Shown piece by piece: positions 1-6,794 of a DNA stretch of 17,567 nucleotides (position 1 is its first letter; each line of letters starts with the position of its first letter). Below the pieces are notes generated by a model. The model did no database searches, had not been told where the DNA came from, and saw only the letters and a list, made by a program, of their open reading frames with translations. The translations under genes and the position numbers were made by a program. Source of the stretch: JAXDLK01 sp034666665. Its GTDB lineage: Bacteria; Desulfobacterota; Binatia; JACPRU01. The DNA lies in the NCBI GenBank assembly GCA_034666665.1, contig JAXDLK010000034.1:1-17567 (forward strand). The letters are read 5' to 3'.

Positions 1-549
1 TCAGTCGCGGTAGCTCTCGAGCATGTCCTCGATCAAAGCCTCGCGCCCGCGCTTCGCGATCACCCGGGAGCGGTCCATCAGCACCTCCTTGGTCTCGACG
101 AAATCGAGGCGCGAGTACCCCCAGATGCGTGGATGCGTGTAGGTATCCATGCGGATCGCGTCGCAGGGGCAAGCCTCGACGCAGTAGCCGCAGTAGATGC
201 AGCGGAGCGTGTCGATCTCGTAGCGAACCGGATACTTCTCCACGCCCGGATCGGGCGACTCGCCGGCCTCGATGTAGATGCAGTTCGCCGGGCACGCGGT
301 CGCACAGAGGAAGCACGCGGTGCAGCGGACGGAGGCGTCCTCCTTGAGCGTCAGGCGGTGGCTGCCGCGGTAATTGTCCGGATAGCGCTTCCGCTCCTCC
401 GGATACTGCACCGTCACGGCGGCGCGGCGGCCGCGCGCGAGCCCCAGCTGATGCGCGACGTGGAGACCGAGATTTCGCCAGAAATGGTAGCCGGTGACGA
501 GAAGCCCGCGGGCGATCTCCGGGAGATAGATCCGCTCCCAGAACGTCAT
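1..549 (-). CDS. nuoI: NADH-quinone oxidoreductase subunit I (two 4Fe-4S ferredoxin)
   Basis: This is the peripheral-arm subunit of respiratory complex I that holds clusters N6a and N6b and passes electrons towards the quinone site. Two CxxCxxCxxxCP motifs are visible, CTACFLCATACP (Cys76, 79, 82, 86) and CIYCGYCVEACP (Cys117, 120, 123, 127), counted from the start at 549. The N-terminal stretch beginning TFWERIYLPEIARGL is the usual amphipathic NuoI start. The protein is 182 residues, normal for the family. An upstream in-frame ATG at 567 would add MKRREE, but the best promoter predicts a transcript starting near 569. ATG 567 would then be almost leaderless, while ATG 549 has AGGGAGGAG directly in front, although the spacing is short. 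The gene just upstream on this strand is not a nuo gene; any nuo partners would lie beyond the left edge. Confidence 0.93.
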   Translation of the reverse strand: MTFWERIYLPEIARGLLVTGYHFWRNLGLHVAHQLGLARGRRAAVTVQYPEERKRYPDNYRGSHRLTLKEDASVRCTACFLCATACPANCIYIEAGESPDPGVEKYPVRYEIDTLRCIYCGYCVEACPCDAIRMDTYTHPRIWGYSRLDFVETKEVLMDRSRVIAKRGREALIEDMLESYRD

Positions 550-575
550 CTCCTCCCTGCGCTTCATCGCCGGGG

Positions 576-603
576 ACTATATCGGCGAAGAAACCGGAGT
601 CAA
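576..603 (-). promoter_or_regulatory. sigma70-type promoter for nuoI
   Basis: On the minus strand the -35 element TTGACT (598-603) and the -10 element TATAGT (576-581) are 16 nt apart, each matching the E. coli consensus at five of six positions. The predicted transcript start is near 569. It lies in the 97-nt gap between the LON-domain gene and nuoI, so nuoI can be transcribed independently of the genes upstream. Confidence 0.6.
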
Positions 604-646
604 CGCGCCGGTGCGGAGGAGAAGCCGCGCGGCCGCGAGCACCGCG

Positions 647-1288
647 TCACTGAACGCGGAGCTTGATCTCCGCGGATGGGACACACTCGCGCTCGAGCAG
701 ATGGAACTCGACCGTCTCGACGAGGCGGGCCGCGCGCTCCTCGAGACCGCGGATCTCGAGCAGTCCCTGCTTCTCGGCGACCGGGAGGTCGAGGGAGAAG
801 GCGAGCAGGTTGACCAGCATCTCGTCACACAGGGTGGGATCGTCGAGGATCCGTGTCTCCGTCTGCTCCTCGACGAACGACCGCGTGCGCTCCACGAGCG
901 TCCGCCGGAGCGCCTCGGAAAGCCGCTCTCCGGCGGGGCGCCGCGGGTACCACTCGACGGCGCCGAAGCGATACGGCCGATCGAAGGTCTGCTCACGAAC
1001 CACGAACTCACGGACTCCCTGGAGCAAGATGTGGGAGCGGCCGTCCGGCAGATCGATCTTGCGGGTCATACGACCGGCGCAACCGACGGCGTACATGTCG
1101 GGTACCATGCCGGTCGGGTCCTCGCCGCCGCCGCGCAGCAGGGTCATGCCGATCAGGCCGTCGCCGGTCCCGACGTCACGTACCATCTGGCGGTAGCGGG
1201 GCTCGAAGATGTGCAGGGGCAGGAGCACCTGCGGGAAGAGCACCACGTTCGGCAGCGGGAAGAGAGGGAGCAGCGACGGCAGCGACAT
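647..1288 (-). CDS. LON peptidase substrate-binding domain protein
   Basis: This is a stand-alone Lon N-terminal (substrate-binding, PUA-like) domain protein of 213 residues, with no AAA ATPase or Lon protease domain. The diagnostic segment is near the N-terminus: LPLFPLPNVVLFPQ, then LPLHIFEPRYRQM (residues 7-35). It is followed by a beta-rich region containing VGCAGRM and a C-terminal helical part. Stand-alone members are common in bacteria; their role is poorly defined and is usually assumed to be substrate or partner binding. ATG at 1288 was chosen because the family begins just before the LPLFPL segment. A GTG at 1330 would add 14 residues of no family character, and neither start has a clear Shine-Dalgarno. 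It follows the urate-oxidase-like gene by 69 nt on the same strand and may share its transcript. Confidence 0.85.
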   Translation of the reverse strand: MSLPSLLPLFPLPNVVLFPQVLLPLHIFEPRYRQMVRDVGTGDGLIGMTLLRGGGEDPTGMVPDMYAVGCAGRMTRKIDLPDGRSHILLQGVREFVVREQTFDRPYRFGAVEWYPRRPAGERLSEALRRTLVERTRSFVEEQTETRILDDPTLCDEMLVNLLAFSLDLPVAEKQGLLEIRGLEERAARLVETVEFHLLERECVPSAEIKLRVQ

Positions 1289-1357
1289 GTGCGCAGGGTC
1301 CGGCAGCGATACTCCAAGCCTGGCGGCCACGCAACGACGCAGGCGCGTGCCGCCGCG

Positions 1358-1972
1358 TCAGAAGCCTTTGACCTGAGCCGCCTTCTGGTAGAGCAGGTAC
1401 GCGATCCCGAACCCGAGCACGACGATCACGATCAGCAGCGCGATGCCGCCGGTGCCGTACGTCACCGGATGATGCACGCTGAGCATCAGGAAGAGTAGCG
1501 GGAACGACAGGTACGTATTCTGCTTGGAGCGGGTGCCGGCCATCGCCACCAAAGCGGCATCCGGCGCTTCGCCGTTCTTGATCGCCATGATGATCTTCTG
1601 CTGCGCCGGCCAGATCTTCATCCACACGTTGTAGGCCATGTAGATGCCGAAGATCGCGCCGACGTGAATGTAGATCGCGCGCATCGACATGCGGCCCTCG
1701 GCGTCGGTCAGATACGGCCCAGCCCAATAGAGGATCAGCGCCAACAAGATCCCGGTGACGAGCGTCCACATCGCGCCCCAGCGAAAGAAATAGAGGGCGC
1801 GGGGCAGAAGCTCGGGATTCACGGCCTTCTTGGTCGGACCGTCGATCGTCTTCTGGAAGTTCGCGTTGACGAAGTTGAAGAAATAGAGGTGGCCGATCCA
1901 GACGACGCCGGCGATCAGGTGGATCCAGCGGATAAGGTTCTGTGTGAGATCTCCCCCGAACGTGTCAGTCAT
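1358..1972 (-). CDS. urate oxidase N-terminal domain-like (PuuD-type) membrane protein
   Basis: This is an integral membrane protein of 204 residues resembling the N-terminal membrane domain of the cytochrome c-linked urate oxidase PuuD (Urate_ox_N family). Hydrophobic segments lie at about residues 13-35, 64-84, 97-118, 152-168 and 176-196. The histidines that could bind haem or metal are His18 and His28 (IRWIHLIAGVVWIGHLYFFN), His103 (AIYIHVGAIFG) and His167-168 (LSVHHPV). Full-length PuuD carries a C-terminal cytochrome c domain with CxxCH; this protein ends after the last membrane segment and has no Cys. It may therefore be a membrane redox or haem protein rather than a proven urate oxidase, and no other purine gene is in the window. 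The gene immediately upstream encodes a copper-type lipoprotein. The start ATG is preceded by AGAGGGGGAAGTCG. Confidence 0.7.
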   Translation of the reverse strand: MTDTFGGDLTQNLIRWIHLIAGVVWIGHLYFFNFVNANFQKTIDGPTKKAVNPELLPRALYFFRWGAMWTLVTGILLALILYWAGPYLTDAEGRMSMRAIYIHVGAIFGIYMAYNVWMKIWPAQQKIIMAIKNGEAPDAALVAMAGTRSKQNTYLSFPLLFLMLSVHHPVTYGTGGIALLIVIVVLGFGIAYLLYQKAAQVKGF

Positions 1973-2017
1973 CGACTTCCCCCTCTTTCTGTCCCCGGCC
2001 CCGATGCTTCGTAGCTT

Positions 2018-2046
2018 GTCCTAAACGCGCCCCCTGCGGGCGTCAA
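2018..2046 (-). promoter_or_regulatory. candidate promoter for the PuuD-like gene
   Basis: On the minus strand TTGACG (2041-2046) and TAGGAC (2018-2023) are 17 nt apart, giving a predicted start near 2011 and a leader of about 38 nt before the ATG at 1972. The -35 matches five of six consensus bases but the -10 only three. A short hairpin (2028-2042) lies inside the spacer, so the same bases may also act as an attenuator or terminator for the lipoprotein gene. Confidence 0.35.
2028..2042 (-). terminator. short GC hairpin after the lipoprotein gene
   Basis: CGCCC and GGGCG form a 5-bp stem with a 5-nt loop, 18 nt after the lipoprotein stop codon, followed on the minus strand by CGTTTAG. The stem is short and the T-run weak, so termination would be partial at best. 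It overlaps the candidate promoter for the next gene. Confidence 0.25.
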
Positions 2047-2059
2047 CCCCGGAGCTCTC

Positions 2060-2815
2060 TCAAGGGTAGACGACCTTCACTTCGGCGGTTTGTCGAGGAA
2101 CGACGTCGATCACCTGGCGCTTCGTGCCGAAGCGCTCGTGCCAGACCTCGATCGTGTAGTGGCCCGCGGGGACTCCGGTGAACTCGAACCCGCCGTCGTC
2201 GCCCGTGACCGCGAAATGCGGATGGTCGACGACGCCGAGGTAGGCGTGCATCCAGGGGTGAACGTCACAGCGGACGTTCACCATCACCTCCGCCTTGGGG
2301 ATCCGCACCGACCGCTTCGCGCCCTGAACCCCCATGCCGAAGTTCGCGGCGGGCGAGTTCTTCGGGTCGATGTGGACGTTGTGCAGCGTCGGGTCGCTGT
2401 TGAGAAAGCGGATCTCCTGGCCGGTCTCGGCGCCGAAGACGTGTCCCCGCGTGCGCGGGCTTACATAGAGGCAGCCGCGTTGATCGACGACCACCGGGTC
2501 TTTCGGGATCTCGAAGACGTAGCTCTCGAGACCGGCCGCGACGTAGGCGAAGGCGTTCGCCACACCTCCGTCCTTGACGACGACGTCTCCTATCGGTCCC
2601 TGGCTCGAGCCGGCCGCACACGCCGGGTCGCCAATCTTCGGTATCGTGCTCGGCGGCGGCGTCCCGGGATACGTCACCAGGCCATGCACGTTGCCCGCCA
2701 TCGCCGGGTCGATCTTGGTCGCCGGGCCGCGCGCGGGTACGTCGCCCTCGCCCGAGGAGCAGGCGGAGAGCAGCGCCGAGAGCAGCAGCGCGGTCCGGAT
2801 CGGTCGCCGAACCAT
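2060..2815 (-). CDS. cupredoxin-like lipoprotein with carboxypeptidase-regulatory-like fold
   Basis: This is a predicted lipoprotein of 251 residues. The signal (RRPIRTALLLSALLSAC) ends in lipobox LSAC with Cys19 as the lipidated residue. The middle and C-terminal parts carry a cupredoxin-like copper site: His145 in TLHNVH, then Cys183, His186 and Met189 in RCDVHPWM, the spacing of a type-1 copper centre. The last 50 residues (GDDGGFEFTGVPAGHYTIEVWH) look like a carboxypeptidase-regulatory or transthyretin-type beta domain. Proteins of this build are often annotated as methylamine-utilization-like or plastocyanin-like and are inferred to carry electrons or bind copper outside the cytoplasm. 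The start is uncertain: ATG 2836 would add seven residues, but 2815 gives the more typical lipoprotein signal. It follows the GST gene by 44 nt and precedes the PuuD-like membrane protein, a possible redox partner. Confidence 0.75.
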   Translation of the reverse strand: MVRRPIRTALLLSALLSACSSGEGDVPARGPATKIDPAMAGNVHGLVTYPGTPPPSTIPKIGDPACAAGSSQGPIGDVVVKDGGVANAFAYVAAGLESYVFEIPKDPVVVDQRGCLYVSPRTRGHVFGAETGQEIRFLNSDPTLHNVHIDPKNSPAANFGMGVQGAKRSVRIPKAEVMVNVRCDVHPWMHAYLGVVDHPHFAVTGDDGGFEFTGVPAGHYTIEVWHERFGTKRQVIDVVPRQTAEVKVVYP

Positions 2816-2859
2816 CTCGACGTTCGGCTCGACCATCCGTTCGGACGATCTGTACGTGC

Positions 2860-3468
2860 TCAGCTCAAGCCGTCGAGGTTCTGAATGCTCGGGCGCTGTG
2901 CCAGACGATCGATCCAGCGACGGAGCGCGTCCCATTCGGGCTTGAGCTCGACGCCGACGGCCTGGATCACGAGCAGGCGAGGCGCGAAGGCGGCATCGGC
3001 GATGGAGAACTCCCCGGCCAGATAGGCTTGCTCCCCGAGCTGCACGTTCAGGTAGCCGAGCGCGCGCTCGACGTCGTCCCGGCTGCGGCGGACGCGTTCC
3101 GGGTCGCGCTCCGATTCGGCCTTCCTCACCTCCGCCATGAGCACACCCACCGGCAAGATGAACGCGGTGTCCGCGTAATCCTCGAGCAACCGAACACGCG
3201 CACGGAGGCCGGAATCGGGGGGCATCAGCTGGGGATGGGGATACTCGTCTTCGAGATATTCGTTGATCACCGTCGAATCGTAGAGCACCAGGTCCTCGTC
3301 GATCAGCACGGGGACCTTGTGGAAAGGATTCATTTTCAAGAACTCGGGCCGCATCTGCTCGCTCTTGCGCAGGTCCACGTTGATCTTCTCGTACGAGAGC
3401 TCCTTCTCGGCGAGAACGATCCTGACCTTCTGGCAGAAAGGGCACTGCGGATAATCGTAGAGCTTCAT
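2860..3468 (-). CDS. glutathione S-transferase family protein (CPFC type)
   Basis: This is a soluble 202-residue protein with a glutaredoxin-like thioredoxin fold at the N-terminus (DYPQCPFCQKVRIVL, Cys9 and Cys12) and an all-helical GST C-terminal domain from about residue 85. The glutathione-binding elements are visible: KVPVLIDEDLVLYDSTVI has the cis-Pro (VP) and the D/E-S-T segment that contacts the gamma-glutamyl group. A CPFC site suggests disulfide exchange or a stress role like SspA, Grx2 or beta/omega-class GSTs rather than classical xenobiotic conjugation; the substrate cannot be read from the sequence. ATG 3468 is chosen because the fold begins there and AAAGGAAAGAGACGGA precedes it. 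The open frame runs 14 codons further upstream without family character. Confidence 0.88.
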   Translation of the reverse strand: MKLYDYPQCPFCQKVRIVLAEKELSYEKINVDLRKSEQMRPEFLKMNPFHKVPVLIDEDLVLYDSTVINEYLEDEYPHPQLMPPDSGLRARVRLLEDYADTAFILPVGVLMAEVRKAESERDPERVRRSRDDVERALGYLNVQLGEQAYLAGEFSIADAAFAPRLLVIQAVGVELKPEWDALRRWIDRLAQRPSIQNLDGLS

Positions 3469-3511
3469 TCCGTCTCTCTTTCCTTTTCTCCGGGAAAAAA
3501 CCGCCGCCACA

Positions 3512-3538
3512 CTTATGAGGATTCTCCCGTCAGAGCAA
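3512..3538 (-). promoter_or_regulatory. weak candidate promoter for the GST-lipoprotein unit
   Basis: In the 85-nt gap after mgtE, minus-strand TTGCTC (3533-3538) and CATAAG (3512-3517) are 15 nt apart, with a predicted start near 3505, about 37 nt before the GST ATG. Both elements are partial matches and the spacing is short, so this is only a candidate. A run of six T lies just downstream but has no convincing stem in front of it to act as an mgtE terminator. Confidence 0.2.
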
Positions 3539-3553
3539 TGCTGGCGCGTCGCG

Positions 3554-4909
3554 TCACGCGAGGTGGCGGAGCAGCAACGTGGCGATGCCGAGAAACGAAA
3601 GGAAGCCGAACACGTCGGTGAACGTCGTGACGATCACGCCCGAACCGAGCGCCGGGTCCTGCCGCAGCGCTTTCAAGACGAGCGGCACCGCCGCTCCCGA
3701 GAAGCCGGCGATCGTCATGTTGATGATCATCGACAGGAAGAGGACGAGCCCGAGCATCGGTTGCCCTCGCCAGAAGTAAGCGGCCACGGCGGTGAGCACG
3801 CCGACCGAGGTGCCGATCGCGAGACCGATCACGAGCTGCCGCCGGATCGCTCTCATTCCCGCGTCGACCGTCAGCTCGCCGAGCGCGATGCCGCGGGTGA
3901 CGATCGTCAGTGTCTGCGTTCCGCCGTTGCCGCCCATCCCGGCGACCACGGGGAGAAATACCGCGAGCGCGACGACTTTGCGGATCGACGACTCGAAGAG
4001 CCCGACCACCGTCGCGGCCAGGAACGCGGTCGCCAGGTTCACGACCATCCACGGCAATCGCCGGCGGATCGAGCTCGAGATCGGGCTGAAGACGTGCTCC
4101 ATCTCGGAGAGGCCGACCATGCGGAACATGTCCTCGGTCGCCTCCTCGTGGATGACGTCGATCACGTCGTCCACGGTGATGACGCCGAGGAGCCTGCGAT
4201 CGTGATCGACCACCGGAACCGCCAGCAAGTTGTACTTCGCGACCACCTGCGCGACGAGCTCCTGATCCGCGAGCGCGTCGACGGCGACCGGGTCGCCGAT
4301 CATGATGTCGCGGATCGGCGTCCTCGGAGGGCACGACACGAGCTTGCGGATCGGCACCACTCCGCGGAGGCATCCGCCGTCGTCGGTCACGTAGAGATAG
4401 AAGACCTGCTCGACCTCCTCCTCGCTACGACGGCGGATCGCGTCGATGGCTGCCTCGGCGGTCGTGGACTCCCGGAGCGCGAGGAAGCGCGTAGTCATCA
4501 CGCTCCCCGCCGTGGATTCGGGATAGGCGAGCAGGCGCTCGAGCTCGGAGCGCACCGCCGGCGGCAGCGCGGCCGTCAACCGCTCGCGCCGCTCGTCCGG
4601 GAGCGCGTGCAGGAACATCACGGCGTCGTCCGGCGGCAATCGGCTGAGCACCGCGGTGATGCGCTCGTCGTCGATCATCGCCAGAATGTCCGGCAGCATC
4701 TCCGACGGCAGCTCGGAGAGAGTCCGGGCGGCGCGGCGCACGTCGAACAGCACGTCGACGACGGTGCGGATCTCCGCCGGGCCGAGCTCGGGCAGCATCT
4801 CGGCCACGTCCGCAGGCGGCATGCGGTCGACGAGTCGCTCGACCCGCGACATCGCTCCCGCTTGCAGGAGCTTGCGCAGAACTTCCGCCCGGACTTTTGC
4901 TGTTGCCAC
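3554..4909 (-). CDS. mgtE: magnesium transporter MgtE
   Basis: This is a Mg2+ channel of the inner membrane, 451 residues, the normal length. Domain order: a cytoplasmic MgtE N domain of helical repeats (about 25-128), two CBS domains (about 136-195 and 197-255) that sense Mg2+, a plug helix, and a five-helix pore (about 285-451). Diagnostic motifs are AYPESTAGSVMTTRFLAL at the N/CBS border, PVVAGMGGNGGTQTL in the pore region, and DPALGSGVIVTTFTDVFGF, whose Asp432 corresponds to the Mg2+-coordinating pore aspartate. The start is GTG, supported by GGGAGG 5 nt upstream. It has its own candidate promoter and is isolated from the lipoylation genes upstream by a terminator. The C-terminus ends right after the last membrane helix, as usual. 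Confidence 0.95.
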   Translation of the reverse strand: MATAKVRAEVLRKLLQAGAMSRVERLVDRMPPADVAEMLPELGPAEIRTVVDVLFDVRRAARTLSELPSEMLPDILAMIDDERITAVLSRLPPDDAVMFLHALPDERRERLTAALPPAVRSELERLLAYPESTAGSVMTTRFLALRESTTAEAAIDAIRRRSEEEVEQVFYLYVTDDGGCLRGVVPIRKLVSCPPRTPIRDIMIGDPVAVDALADQELVAQVVAKYNLLAVPVVDHDRRLLGVITVDDVIDVIHEEATEDMFRMVGLSEMEHVFSPISSSIRRRLPWMVVNLATAFLAATVVGLFESSIRKVVALAVFLPVVAGMGGNGGTQTLTIVTRGIALGELTVDAGMRAIRRQLVIGLAIGTSVGVLTAVAAYFWRGQPMLGLVLFLSMIINMTIAGFSGAAVPLVLKALRQDPALGSGVIVTTFTDVFGFLSFLGIATLLLRHLA

Positions 4910-5028
4910 GAATCCTCCCGGCTCCGCACTCCCCGCCGAGAGGACTCTCGTCAGGGAGCGGTTCGCCGAGCTCGCCCGTAACTAGGGCCGGTTTGGTCGC
5001 TGGACGAGGACATCACGCCAACCTCCGA

Positions 5029-5057
5029 GGTATAGCCACTTCGCCACGCAAAGACAA
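5029..5057 (-). promoter_or_regulatory. candidate promoter for mgtE
   Basis: On the minus strand TTGTCT (5052-5057) and TATACC (5029-5034) are exactly 17 nt apart, each four of six to consensus. The predicted transcript start is near 5022, leaving a leader of about 110 nt before the GTG at 4909. The -35 lies within the T-rich tail of the preceding terminator, so the two elements share bases. I see no M-box-like structure in the leader. Confidence 0.4.
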
Positions 5058-5088
5058 AAGTGCGGCGGGCCGCGAAGTGCCGCGGCAC
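5050..5088 (-). terminator. intrinsic terminator after the E2-LipBA unit
   Basis: On the minus strand GTGCCGCGG (5080-5088) pairs with CCGCCGCAC (5060-5068) over 9 bp with one mismatch, enclosing an 11-nt loop, and is followed at once by TTTTGTCTTT (5050-5059). A GC-rich stem with a T-rich tail about 70 nt after the lipBA stop is a good Rho-independent terminator. The remaining bases between 4910 and 5155 hold the mgtE promoter and leader; I see no gene there. Confidence 0.55.
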
Positions 5089-5155
5089 GAGTTTCCCGAC
5101 CCGCGGCCGTGCGGCGGAGCGCAGCCGAGCGCCCCGCGCCGCCCGGCTGAACTGT

Positions 5156-6778
5156 TCACCCCGGCGGATTCGAGGGCGCGACGTGCTCCCAGGCGTGGTA
5201 GCTCGAGCGCACCAAGGGTCCCGATTCGACGTGGCGAAACCCGAGCGCCAGCGCCTCGTCACGAAGCTCCGCGAACTCGCCGGGAGTCACGAACCGGGTG
5301 ACGGGAAGGTGCTCGCGCGTCGGCCGGAGGTACTGGCCGAGGGTGAGGATGTCGCATCCGGCCTGCCGAAGATCGCGGAACGTCTCGAGGAGCTCGGCGG
5401 TCGCCTCACCGAGACCGAGCATCAGACCGGTCTTCACCAAGAGCGCACGCCGCGTCTCCTTGGCGCGGCGCAGGAGGTCCAGCGAACGCGCGTACCGCGC
5501 GCCGGGGCGGACGCGCGGGTAGAGTCGAGGTACCGTCTCGGTGTTGTGGTTGAGAACGTCGATCGGTGACGCGACGACGACTGCGAGCGCACGTGCGTCG
5601 CCCTGGAAGTCCGGGATCAGCACCTCGACCGCGCATTCCGGCACGCGGTTCTTGATCGCCCGTGCGGTCGCGGCGAAGTGCGCGGCGCCGCCGTCGGGCA
5701 GATCGTCGCGGTTCACCGACGTCACGACGACGTGGCGGAGCCCGAGCCGTTCGGCGGCGCTGGCCACGCGGCCGGGCTCGAAGGGATCGAGCGTCGCGGG
5801 TGCGCCGTGCCGCACGGCACAGAAACCGCAGCTCCGCGTACAGGCGTCGCCCATCAGCATGAACGTAGCCGTCGAGTGTCCCCAGCACTCGCCCGCGTTC
5901 GGGCACATCGCCTCCTCGCAGACCGTGTGCAGCCCGAGCTCCTTCAGGATCTTGCGGGTGCGGAAGAAACCCTCACCGGTCGGAGCCTTCGCCTTGATCC
6001 AGGGCGGCTTGCGCGCGCCGGTCGCACCGGGCTCCGCGGCCGCGATCCGGGCGGCGTAGTTGCGCCCGCGACGCGGCGCCGCTCCCCGGAGGCGCGCCGG
6101 CGCGTACCGTGGGAACACCGCGAGGAACTCGGCGAGCAGACGGCTGCGAACGGCGTCGAGGTCGACCGCCGCGGTCGCCTCTCGAGCGAGCGACGTCATC
6201 TCGACGCCGGAGATCGCGCAGGGAACGATCGCCCGAAAGTACTCGAGGTCGGTCGTCACGTTGAGCGCGAACCCGTGACACGTCACCCATCGCCTGACGC
6301 CGATGCCGATCGAGGCGATCTTCCGTGATGGACTTTCGCCGACCCAAACGCCCGTGCGTCCCGGCACGCGATGCGCGACGACGCCGAAGCCCGCCAGCGT
6401 GCGCACCAGCACCTCCTCGAGGTCGCGGAGGTAACGATGCACGTCCCGCTCGTCCTCCTCGAGTCGGAGGATGGGATAGCCGACGATCTGCCCCGGCCCA
6501 TGGTAGGTCACGTCGCCTCCACGGCTCACCCGGTGAACGGGGACCGATAGGCGTTCGCCGGCGCCCCCGAGGTTCGCATCGTCGCCTCCACGACCGAGCG
6601 TGTAGACGTGAGGGTGCTCGACGAAGATCAGGCTCTCGGCCCCTCCGGAGCGGGCTCGCTCGATGCGCTCCTCCTGGATCTCCAGCGCCGCGGGATAGCC
6701 AGTGCGGCCGAGATCGACGACCTCGAGTGTACGGCTCCCCCCCGCCGAGCGGACGGCGATCGTCTCCGCCGCGCTCAT
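5156..6778 (-). CDS. lipB-lipA: LipB-LipA fusion: octanoyltransferase plus lipoyl synthase
   Basis: One 540-residue polypeptide carries both steps of de novo lipoylation. Residues 1-225 are LipB, which moves octanoate from acyl carrier protein to lipoyl domains: SRGGDVTYHGPGQIVGYP (85-102), catalytic Lys153 in SRKIASIGIGVRRWVTCHG, and nucleophile Cys187 in IVPCAISGVEMTSL. Residues 255-540 are LipA, a radical SAM enzyme that adds two sulfurs: auxiliary-cluster cysteines 287, 292 and 298 (CEEAMCPNAGEC), radical SAM cysteines 313, 317 and 320 (CTRSCGFC), and the C-terminal RSSY motif (524-527). All catalytic residues are present. The junction is an Arg/Ala-rich linker of about 30 residues. There is no Met codon between residues 194 and 291 from which LipA could start separately, which supports one continuous chain. 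The gene begins 16 nt after the E2 gene, whose lipoyl domain is a natural substrate. Confidence 0.95.
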   Translation of the reverse strand: MSAAETIAVRSAGGSRTLEVVDLGRTGYPAALEIQEERIERARSGGAESLIFVEHPHVYTLGRGGDDANLGGAGERLSVPVHRVSRGGDVTYHGPGQIVGYPILRLEEDERDVHRYLRDLEEVLVRTLAGFGVVAHRVPGRTGVWVGESPSRKIASIGIGVRRWVTCHGFALNVTTDLEYFRAIVPCAISGVEMTSLAREATAAVDLDAVRSRLLAEFLAVFPRYAPARLRGAAPRRGRNYAARIAAAEPGATGARKPPWIKAKAPTGEGFFRTRKILKELGLHTVCEEAMCPNAGECWGHSTATFMLMGDACTRSCGFCAVRHGAPATLDPFEPGRVASAAERLGLRHVVVTSVNRDDLPDGGAAHFAATARAIKNRVPECAVEVLIPDFQGDARALAVVVASPIDVLNHNTETVPRLYPRVRPGARYARSLDLLRRAKETRRALLVKTGLMLGLGEATAELLETFRDLRQAGCDILTLGQYLRPTREHLPVTRFVTPGEFAELRDEALALGFRHVESGPLVRSSYHAWEHVAPSNPPG

Positions 6779-6794
6779 CGTCGTCGCGCGAGCC

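Noticed and set aside
568..646. Palindromes CGCGGCCGCG and GCCGCGCGGC after the LON-domain gene as a terminator
   Set aside because: They are overlapping palindromes without a loop and lack a T-run; such strings are common in DNA of this base composition.
2816..3445. Long open minus-strand frame extending upstream of the lipoprotein
   Set aside because: It overlaps the GST gene in another frame, is Arg/Pro-rich without family character, and the lipoprotein has its own signal peptide and start.
3515..4981. 488-codon open frame on the plus strand opposite mgtE
   Set aside because: It is antisense to a clear MgtE and its His/Asp/Arg-rich composition is what high-GC antisense frames give.
4951..5013. 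20-codon frame with GGAGG before mgtE, a possible leader peptide
   Set aside because: Its ribosome site would lie upstream of, or at, the predicted transcript start, so it would not be in the mRNA; it is Ser/Arg-rich and probably chance.
4910..5022. Magnesium riboswitch (M-box) in the mgtE leader
   Set aside because: The leader of about 110 nt is short and I see none of the long paired arms of that class.
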